This document shows, piece after piece, positions 1-5,077 of a stretch of 6,807 bases of DNA (positions are counted from its first letter, which is position 1; every line of letters starts with the position of its first letter). This DNA comes from JACOND01 sp051011135 (GTDB taxonomy: Bacteria; Bdellovibrionota; Bdellovibrionia; Bdellovibrionales; UBA1609): positions 1 to 6,807 of the forward strand of contig JBPCUO010000081.1 in assembly GCA_051011135.1 (NCBI GenBank), in the 5' to 3' direction. The position numbers were made by a program, and so were the translations under genes. Below the pieces are notes generated by a model. The model was not told the origin of the DNA, did no database searches, and saw only the letters and a list, made by a program, of their open reading frames with translations.

Positions 1-4
1 CTAA

Positions 5-10
5 TATAAT
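5..10 (+). promoter_or_regulatory. candidate -10 box (TATAAT) of the exported-protein gene
   Basis: A perfect TATAAT lies only 5 bases before the ATG at 16. If it is a -10 element, transcription would start at or next to the A of the start codon, giving a leaderless or nearly leaderless mRNA. The -35 region lies outside the window, and TATAAT occurs often by chance in DNA this AT-rich, so this is only a candidate. No Shine-Dalgarno sequence is visible in the 15 bases available. Confidence 0.3.
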
Positions 11-15
11 TAAAA

Positions 16-2058
16 ATGTCTTATTTACTAGTTTTTATTTTATTTTTTCATCTGGCCATTGCTAGCGAAACTTCTGTTTCTAAAAAACCTACTATTTGCC
101 AATTTTATTTAAGTTCAGAGAAAGTAACACCTAATGAAAAAAATCTTAAAAAGAATTTAGAAGAATCTGCCAATATTAAATCTTATTCTGTAAAAGGAAA
201 GGAATTAGGAAAAGAAGCTTTTAAAAGAATGATTAAAGACACTAAGGATAATGGCTGTGATGGGTTGATTATCTCTGGTCATCACTATGGAGATTTTAAA
301 GATGGAAAGAAAAAACTTTTTTTAAAAGATATGGAAAAACTTTCTTGTGATGATGAGTATAAAGATTGGTTTAGTTCTATTAAATCCCTATGGCTTCTTG
401 GATGCAATACTGTCAATGATAATTATTTAAAAACGAGTGAAGAACTTCAAGCAGAATATGAAGGTGGAACAGTTCACAGAAATAAACAAGTCAATTCAGA
501 AGCAGCTCGAATTGCAAGCAAGGGAGATATGGATTTTAGAAATTTCAATTTAATGCAACAGTCCTATACAGCCTCTATTAATGAATTAACTCCTTTAAGC
601 AATAGGTATCTAAGAATGTTTCCTCATTCTAAAATTTATGGATTTCAAGATGCTGCGCCTCTTACCACTAAAGAAAAAAATGATGGCTCTATAGAGCATA
701 CCGATAAAGATAGCTCTATGATTTATAATCATATCAATAATATAGTAACAGCTTTAAATGCTGATAAAATTGAAGAAGATCCTGAAGTTACTATTGTTGA
801 AGGTTTAAATCTTTTATTAAAAAATGAGGGAGATTGTTATGTAGATTCTTGGGAAAAGGTTGATAGTTCTGCTAAAGCGGTTGATAATCATGATTACTCT
901 AAAGTTTATAAATATGGTTGTGATTTAATTAAAGCAAAACAAATTTTAGAAAATCCAAAATCTACAGATCCACAAAAAGAAAAGGCTAGAGAAAATATTA
1001 TAAAAACCCTAAAGGATATTAATGCAAAAGATGCGGAGCTTAAGGATGAAAATAAAAGCTCTAAATACTCTCACTTACTTTTTAATAATATCTATGATAC
1101 TTGGGATTTAGCCAGAAAAAAAGATCCAGAGCTCTATAAGCAATTAAAAACAGTTTTTAAAAAAGAGACTTTTTCTAATACTCTTAAAGAAAGAATTGAA
1201 TCTCCTAGTGTAAGCTCTATACAAAAAGTCGATTTTTTAAATTTTTATAAAGAAATTGATAATCTAGATCCTAATAAAAAGGGTTCTTTTTTAGAGAAGC
1301 ACATTAATGATCTTGTAAATACGACAAATGAAATTTTTGAAAAAACAAAAGATCGCAAAGGCTTATTAAATAGAAGATCAGGTATAGAAATTCCAAAAGA
1401 AACTAGAGTCACTTTATCTTTAACAGTTATAGATCAACTGACTCAATATGGTCTCATTACAAAAGACCACTCTGATAAGTTGTTAAAAAATAAAATTCTA
1501 TTTCCAGAAAATCAAACTGAATTAGTAGAAAATCAAACTGAATCTATTTATTCCTCACAAATAAAACATAAATTAGCAAATCACGGCTTGGATTCTAAAG
1601 CAATTGCTAAAAAAACTATAGAATCTCTAAACCAAGAATCACCTGATTATGTAGAACAAACTATTCGAATTAACCTAGTTGCTAGAGATTTTGTAAGAAA
1701 CGGCAATATTGAAGAAATAAATAAAATTGCTAAAAAATTAGAAACTACACCTCATATAAGCAGACTTGGCATAGTTTTGTATAAAGAAATAAAAGCGACT
1801 ATAGGTGAAAATGCAGACCAACCCAAGAAACAAACTCAGATTCTTTCCAAATATATGAAGCACAATGCTTTAAAAAGATATGCTTTACCAGCCGCAGATA
1901 ATTTAATTCCTCAAACTCAATATTTATTTTATAAAAATTTAAGAGAATCAGATTTAAAAGGGTCGCAATTAGAGGCGCCTAAGCGTGAAAAACACTTACA
2001 AAAAATCAACGATGCTAAAAACATGTCCCGAGAAGCATTTATAAAAAAACATTGGTAA
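16..2058 (+). CDS. exported protein with clan CD (caspase/CHAT-like) peptidase-like N-terminal region
   Basis: I do not recognise this 680-residue protein as a named family. Residues 1-16 form a short hydrophobic signal-like segment ending in AIA before Ser17, but without the usual basic n-region. An in-frame TAA at 7-9 rules out a longer start, and the next Met is residue 72. Residues 84-92 read LIISGHHYG and residues 125-132 read LWLLGCNT: a hydrophobic strand ending in Gly-His-His, then about 40 residues later one ending in Gly-Cys-Asn. This is the order and context of the catalytic His and Cys in clan CD peptidases, including CHAT domains. MFPHSKIYGFQDAAP (201-215) could line the same fold. 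Residues 250-680 are charged, probably helical, with no recognised domain. ENQTE is repeated at 498-511. Peptidase activity is inference; it could be an inactive relative. rnhA follows after 6 bases and may be cotranscribed. Confidence 0.75.
   Translation: MSYLLVFILFFHLAIASETSVSKKPTICQFYLSSEKVTPNEKNLKKNLEESANIKSYSVKGKELGKEAFKRMIKDTKDNGCDGLIISGHHYGDFKDGKKKLFLKDMEKLSCDDEYKDWFSSIKSLWLLGCNTVNDNYLKTSEELQAEYEGGTVHRNKQVNSEAARIASKGDMDFRNFNLMQQSYTASINELTPLSNRYLRMFPHSKIYGFQDAAPLTTKEKNDGSIEHTDKDSSMIYNHINNIVTALNADKIEEDPEVTIVEGLNLLLKNEGDCYVDSWEKVDSSAKAVDNHDYSKVYKYGCDLIKAKQILENPKSTDPQKEKARENIIKTLKDINAKDAELKDENKSSKYSHLLFNNIYDTWDLARKKDPELYKQLKTVFKKETFSNTLKERIESPSVSSIQKVDFLNFYKEIDNLDPNKKGSFLEKHINDLVNTTNEIFEKTKDRKGLLNRRSGIEIPKETRVTLSLTVIDQLTQYGLITKDHSDKLLKNKILFPENQTELVENQTESIYSSQIKHKLANHGLDSKAIAKKTIESLNQESPDYVEQTIRINLVARDFVRNGNIEEINKIAKKLETTPHISRLGIVLYKEIKATIGENADQPKKQTQILSKYMKHNALKRYALPAADNLIPQTQYLFYKNLRESDLKGSQLEAPKREKHLQKINDAKNMSREAFIKKHW
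1506..1547 (+). repeat. 21-bp tandem duplication inside the exported-protein gene
   Basis: Two adjacent 21-base units (1506-1526 and 1527-1547) share their first 17 bases exactly and differ near the end. They keep the reading frame and encode ENQTELV followed by ENQTESI (residues 498-511). The unit length is a multiple of three, so this looks like a recent in-frame slippage duplication, probably in a surface loop or linker. Confidence 0.8.
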
Positions 2059-2064
2059 AAAATA

Positions 2065-2490
2065 ATGACACAACAATGGCCTAAAAAAGTTTTCATCTAC
2101 ACAGATGGAGCTTCTCGAGGAAATCCTGGTCCCTGTGCTTTAGGAATTTATGTCATCGATTCAGATCGAAAAATCATTTATCAAGAAGGTCAATATTTAG
2201 AAGCTAGCAACACTAATAATTTTGCGGAATATCAAGCCGTTATTTATGCTCTTCAACTATCTGTTAAGCATAAGGTGGATAATGTGCATCTTTATTCTGA
2301 TAGTGAATTATTAGTCCAACAAATCAATAAAAAATACAAGGTTAAATCTCCTAACATCAAACCTCTTTTTGAAGAATGCCAAAAACTTCTCCTTCAAATC
2401 CCTCATTACACTTTTGAGCATGTTAGAAGAGAAAAAAACACCCAAGCCGATGCTTTAGCCAACGAAGCTCTAGATCAGGCCTACCTATAA
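2065..2490 (+). CDS. rnhA: ribonuclease HI
   Basis: This 141-residue protein is an RNase HI, the cytoplasmic Mg2+-dependent nuclease that cuts the RNA strand of RNA:DNA hybrids (R-loops, primer remnants). The four core acidic residues are visible: Asp14 in YTDGASRGNPGP, Glu55 in NNFAEYQAV, Asp79 in YSDSELLVQQ, and Asp129 in NTQADALANEAL. The KVKSPN segment after the third motif and the lack of the basic-protrusion insert of the E. coli enzyme make it resemble the short RNase HI form found in many bacteria and archaea. Length is normal for that form. The ATG lies 6 bases after the preceding stop without a convincing Shine-Dalgarno sequence, so translation may be coupled to the upstream gene. 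rnpB lies about 50 bases downstream. Confidence 0.95.
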   Translation: MTQQWPKKVFIYTDGASRGNPGPCALGIYVIDSDRKIIYQEGQYLEASNTNNFAEYQAVIYALQLSVKHKVDNVHLYSDSELLVQQINKKYKVKSPNIKPLFEECQKLLLQIPHYTFEHVRREKNTQADALANEALDQAYL

Positions 2491-2504
2491 AAAAATCCCT
2501 CTTC

Positions 2505-2533
2505 TTGAATTTTGGAGGATTTTGTATTACATT
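2505..2533 (+). promoter_or_regulatory. putative sigma-70-type promoter of rnpB
   Basis: TTGAAT at 2505-2510 (-35) is followed by a 17-base spacer and TACATT at 2528-2533 (-10). This predicts a start near G2540, which is the first base of the P1 helix of the RNase P RNA. Agreement between the promoter spacing and the independently derived RNA 5' end supports the call. TATTAC at 2525-2530 is an alternative -10. Confidence 0.55.
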
Positions 2534-2539
2534 CAACAT

Positions 2540-2865
2540 GGAAAAACAGGCGATTGCTTTACTTTAAGTAGAGAGGAAAGTCCGGACTCCATTGGCAACA
2601 TAAAGGGTAATTCCCTTCCACCTAAAGGTGAGGACAAGTGGAACAGAAAGTATGTCCAACAAATCTATGATTTGGTTGGAGTGAAAACAGCCAAACTCTA
2701 TGTGGAGCGAGATCAAATAGGAAAGATATACTGGCGCCAACAGTTCATCTTTCGGGTAGATCGCAAGAGGGTTTTAGTAATAAAACTCCCAGATGAATAA
2801 TCGTTTCTCTTTTCTCTAGCCATCGGGAAAAGACAGACAGAATCCGGCTTATCGTTTTTCCTGAA
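2540..2865 (+). ncRNA. rnpB: RNase P RNA, class A
   Basis: This is the catalytic RNA of RNase P, which removes 5' leaders from pre-tRNAs with the RnpA protein. Hallmark conserved regions are GAGGAAAGTCCGGACTCC (2573-2590), AACAGAAAG (2642-2650), GGAGCGAGATCAAATAGG (2704-2721) and ACAGAATCCGGCTTATC (2837-2853). The fold closes: P1 (2540-2547 with 2854-2861), P2 (2551-2555 with 2799-2803), P3 (2557-2573), P6 (TTGGC 2592-2596 with GCCAA 2736-2740), P8 and P9 (about 2602-2634), P12 (2656-2679), P15 (2721-2727 with 2747-2753), P16/17 (2730-2733 with 2741-2744), P18 capped by a GUAA tetraloop (about 2771-2788), and a P19-like hairpin (about 2808-2831). The P6/P16-P18 architecture is class A. P13/P14 and the L15 GGU motif appear to be missing. 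Ends are estimated from P1; the mature 3' end may differ by a few bases. A long open frame across this RNA is not a gene. Confidence 0.95.
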
Positions 2866-2876
2866 AAAAAGATGGT

Positions 2877-2907
2877 AAAAAGGCTGGGCAATTGCTTAGC
2901 CTTTTTT
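2877..2907. terminator. bidirectional intrinsic terminator between rnpB and the convergent fahA operon
   Basis: AAAAAGGCT (2877-2885) pairs with AGCCTTTTT (2898-2906), and the internal GCAATTGC is self-complementary. The plus strand ends in a run of T at 2902-2907. On the minus strand, the As at 2877-2881 read as a T-run, so the same hairpin can end both converging transcripts. The stop codon of the minus-strand small protein (2906-2908) overlaps the plus-side T-run. Confidence 0.85.
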
Positions 2908-3334
2908 ATTTTTCAGAAAACTTAATCACCATAGGTTTTGAAAATTCTAAAAGACTGTTTGTAACTTTAAAGTCACTGAGTATCCAACGGTATTTACTTT
3001 CGTTTGATAAACTTAACAAAGCTTCTCCTTCAATCAAAAGACTTCCTGGAGCTTCTTCATCTGTCACTAAAGTATAAGAAAAAAAGATTTTTATAACTGT
3101 AGGAGATGATGTTTTTTGAGTCCAAACTTTATGAAAAGTTATACCTGTAATATGAGGTGTGTATGTTATGACATAATTTGAAATCGCTTCTTGAACTTTT
3201 TCTTGAAGTTCTTTATGAATATCTTCTTGAGAAGAGCTCTTCACATTTTGTAACAAGAACCAACTTGATAATAATAAAACAACAAAACCTAATACAGGAA
3301 AATAACGAGACCCTTTTTTTAAAACTTTCCACAT
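2906..3334 (-). CDS. small membrane-anchored protein of unknown function
   Basis: I do not recognise this 142-residue protein. Basic residues at the N-terminus (WKVLKKGSR) precede one hydrophobic segment at about 12-29 (FPVLGFVVLLLSSWFLL). The rest, about 115 residues, is then predicted to lie outside the cytoplasm. The soluble part has a short charged helical stretch (about 35-55) followed by alternating, strand-like segments (ITGITFHKVW, VIKIFFSYTL, SLLIEGEALLSL, YRWILSDFKV). That layout could suit a small alpha+beta, NTF2-like fold, but this is only an impression. It contains no cysteines. It starts 7 bases after the fahA stop codon and probably shares its transcript, although no Shine-Dalgarno sequence is evident. 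Its stop codon sits in the shared terminator. The linkage to fahA may or may not reflect a role in tyrosine catabolism. Confidence 0.75.
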   Translation of the reverse strand: MWKVLKKGSRYFPVLGFVVLLLSSWFLLQNVKSSSQEDIHKELQEKVQEAISNYVITYTPHITGITFHKVWTQKTSSPTVIKIFFSYTLVTDEEAPGSLLIEGEALLSLSNESKYRWILSDFKVTNSLLEFSKPMVIKFSEK

Positions 3335-3341
3335 ATATTTT

Positions 3342-4319
3342 TTATGACACAGAAATTACTTTTTGTGAAATGGTTCCAAAAATATCTTGGCCTTCTGGTC
3401 CTAACATTTGAATCTTCACATGATCTCCAGGCTGCATATAAGCTTGCTTAGGCTTTCCTGTATCAATGTGTTCTAAAGTTCTCTTTTCAACCAAACAACT
3501 GCTCCCTTTAGAGCGATCCTCATTAGACACTGTTCCACTTCCGATAATAGTTCCTGCTGTTAATTTTCGAGTCCTAGCACAATGAGCAATAATTTCTCCA
3601 AAATGAAAATGCATTTCCCCTGCGATCGCTTTTCCAAAAAACTCTCCATTAAAATCAACGGATAAAGGAAGATGAATTCGGCCCTCTTTCCAGGAAGAAC
3701 CCAGTTCCTCTTTTGTTACAGTAAAAGGAGCAAAACTAGAAGAAGGCTTACTTTGTAAAAAACCAAATCCTTTTTTCAGCTCTTCTGGAGCCAAGCCTCT
3801 TAAAGAAATATCATTAATTAAAACAAATAAAATAATATGATCTAAAGCTTTTTCAGGAGTCACTCCCATAGGAACATCATCAACAATCACCCCAACCTCA
3901 CCTTCAAAATCTGTTCCATAAGATTCATCAACTTGAGGAATATCTTCTCGAGGAGCCAGAAAACTATCTCCGGAACCTTGATAGACTAAAGGAACAGTAT
4001 TTAAAGTTTCTGGAATGGGAGCGTTTCTAGATTTTCTAACCAAACGAATATGTTGAATAAAAACAGAACCATCAATCCATTGAAAAGATCTTGGAAGAGG
4101 AGATAAAAATTTATTTTCATCTACTTTTTCTCCTTCGACTTTTCCTTCATTTAATTTTTTATAAAGATCTTCTAGTTGCGGCTTGCATTGAGACCAATTC
4201 TCTATAGCAAATCGTAAATGATCTGCAATTCCTTTAGCAGAAACCATCTGCTGATTATCTTGAGAAACAACAACAAGACGACCATCTCTTGAATCAGATT
4301 TCAAACTTCCTAATTTCAT
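3342..4319 (-). CDS. fahA: fumarylacetoacetate hydrolase (fumarylacetoacetase)
   Basis: This 325-residue cytoplasmic enzyme should cleave fumarylacetoacetate to fumarate and acetoacetate, the last step of tyrosine catabolism. A FAH-family N-terminal domain (1-80) precedes the catalytic mixed-beta domain. Family metal and active-site residues are visible: Glu139 and Glu141 in DFEGEVGV, Asp170 in LINDISLRGL, and Lys191 in FLQSKPSSSFAP. GSGTVSNED (261-268) is a conserved late motif. It matches the shorter bacterial form rather than the roughly 420-residue animal enzyme. The ATG at 4319 was chosen because GAGGGG lies 5 bases before it and MKLGSLKSDSRDGRLVVV is a typical family start. The frame stays open upstream to 4484, but that part is antisense to maiA and does not look like FAH. 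The neighbouring maiA, hpd and hmgA support tyrosine breakdown over other FAH-superfamily reactions. Confidence 0.93.
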   Translation of the reverse strand: MKLGSLKSDSRDGRLVVVSQDNQQMVSAKGIADHLRFAIENWSQCKPQLEDLYKKLNEGKVEGEKVDENKFLSPLPRSFQWIDGSVFIQHIRLVRKSRNAPIPETLNTVPLVYQGSGDSFLAPREDIPQVDESYGTDFEGEVGVIVDDVPMGVTPEKALDHIILFVLINDISLRGLAPEELKKGFGFLQSKPSSSFAPFTVTKEELGSSWKEGRIHLPLSVDFNGEFFGKAIAGEMHFHFGEIIAHCARTRKLTAGTIIGSGTVSNEDRSKGSSCLVEKRTLEHIDTGKPKQAYMQPGDHVKIQMLGPEGQDIFGTISQKVISVS

Positions 4320-4382
4320 ATTTTCCCCTCTTCTTTCATTAATAGGTTGACCCTTACTCTTTTTATAACTACTTCTTAAATA
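4320..4382. promoter_or_regulatory. divergent fahA/maiA promoter region
   Basis: These 63 bases separate the divergent start codons and should carry at least part of both promoters. A palindromic TTATAA at 4363-4368 gives TATAAC (4364-4369) on the plus strand and TATAAA (4362-4367) on the minus strand, each 5 of 6 to a -10 consensus, so the two -10 elements may overlap. The plus strand also has TTGACC at 4347-4352, but it lies too close (11 bases) to TATAAC to form a normal promoter. ATAACTA (4365-4371) is inverted as TAGTTAT (4400-4406), a weak operator candidate flanking the maiA start. Confidence 0.35.
4325..4330 (-). promoter_or_regulatory. ribosome binding site deciding the fahA start
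   Basis: On the minus strand, GAGGGG ends 5 bases before the ATG at 4319. It is the clearest Shine-Dalgarno sequence in the window apart from that of hmgA. It fixes the start at 4319 rather than at an earlier Met near 4484. Confidence 0.8.
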
Positions 4383-5018
4383 ATGAAAGTTAAATTGTAT
4401 AGTTATTTTCGTTCCTCTTGCTCTTATCGTGTCCGTATCGCTCTTTATTTTAAAAATATTCCTTTTATTTATCAACCTATTCATTTAGTAAAATCAGGAG
4501 GAGAACAAAACCAAGCTGATTTTAAAAAAATAAACCCTTTTTCTCAAATCCCTTGTTTAGAACACGATGATAAAATTTTATTTCAATCTCTTCCCATTCT
4601 TCTTTATTTAGAAGACCTCTATCCCCAACCTGCTTTACTACCTCAAGACCCTTTTTTAAAAAGTGAAATCTTATCTGTTTGTGAAGTTATGAATAGCTTT
4701 ACTCAACCTCTTCAAAATCTAGGAGTTCTTCAGTTTTTAGAAAAAAACTTTAAAGCCGATAAAAAAAAATGGAGTTATCATTGGATTCAAAAAGGATTTA
4801 TTTCTTTAGAGAGTTTTTTAAAAACAAAATCACAAAAGTTTTGTTTTGGAAATGATTTAACTTTGGCAGATCTTTTTTTAATCCCGCAAATTTATAATGC
4901 AAAACGATTTGATTTAGATATGAAAGACTTCCCTACGCTCAGTCAAATTGAAAAAAATTGTTTAAACTTAGAGAGTTTTCAAAAAGCACTCCCAGAAAAT
5001 CAACCTGACGCTCCTTAA
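4383..5018 (+). CDS. maiA: maleylacetoacetate isomerase (zeta-class glutathione S-transferase)
   Basis: This 211-residue protein should isomerise 4-maleylacetoacetate to 4-fumarylacetoacetate using glutathione, the step before FAH. The thioredoxin-fold N-terminal domain carries the zeta-GST signature SSCSYRVRIAL with Ser11, Ser12 and Cys13 at the catalytic site. It is followed by NPFSQIPCLEHDD with the cis-Pro57 typical of GSTs, and FQSLPILLYLE (67-77), where Gln68-Ser69 bind the glutathione gamma-glutamyl group. The helical C-terminal domain has LTLADLFLIPQIYNAKRF and ends in ALPENQPDAP, also characteristic of this family. Length is normal (about 210-220). The ATG gives the expected family N-terminus, though no Shine-Dalgarno sequence is visible, so a very short leader is possible. 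hpd follows 59 bases after its stop on the same strand. Confidence 0.95.
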   Translation: MKVKLYSYFRSSCSYRVRIALYFKNIPFIYQPIHLVKSGGEQNQADFKKINPFSQIPCLEHDDKILFQSLPILLYLEDLYPQPALLPQDPFLKSEILSVCEVMNSFTQPLQNLGVLQFLEKNFKADKKKWSYHWIQKGFISLESFLKTKSQKFCFGNDLTLADLFLIPQIYNAKRFDLDMKDFPTLSQIEKNCLNLESFQKALPENQPDAP

Positions 5019-5041
5019 GTCTTTAATTTTTATTTTTATCC

Positions 5042-5070
5042 TTGTCTAAAAGGTCCAATTCTTGTAATTT
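5042..5070 (+). promoter_or_regulatory. weak candidate promoter of hpd-hmgA
   Basis: In the 59-base gap between maiA and hpd, TTGTCT (5042-5047) could act as a -35. Possible -10 elements are TGTAAT (5063-5068, 5 of 6 matches, 15-base spacer) or TAATTT (5065-5070, 17-base spacer). Either would start transcription a few bases at most before the ATG at 5078. No terminator hairpin is seen after maiA, so readthrough from maiA is also possible. Confidence 0.25.
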
Positions 5071-5077
5071 ATTTTGT

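Noticed and set aside
2492..2523. AAAATCC/GGATTTT inverted repeat as a terminator for rnhA
   Set aside because: The stem is short and AT-rich with a large loop and no uninterrupted T-run; it overlaps the rnpB promoter region and is not convincing as a terminator.
2522..2800. Open frame of 92 codons reading through the rnpB region
   Set aside because: It lies within the RNase P RNA, whose conserved motifs and paired helices explain the sequence; the predicted peptide resembles nothing recognisable.
2892..3077. Plus-strand open frame of 61 codons
   Set aside because: It is antisense to the small membrane-anchored protein and begins inside the terminator.
3178..3411. Plus-strand open frame of 77 codons
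   Set aside because: It is antisense to the junction of fahA and the small protein gene, with no Shine-Dalgarno sequence and no recognisable product.
4320..4484. Upstream extension of fahA by 55 codons
   Set aside because: The extension is antisense to the start of maiA and does not resemble FAH, while a good Shine-Dalgarno sequence sits just before the ATG at 4319.
5042..5077. TTG start adding 12 residues to hpd
   Set aside because: The added residues do not match the family, and the ATG at 5078 aligns with known N-termini.
5019..5077. Terminator or small RNA between maiA and hpd
   Set aside because: Only T-rich sequence and short chance palindromes (CTTAAG) are present; no stable hairpin is visible.
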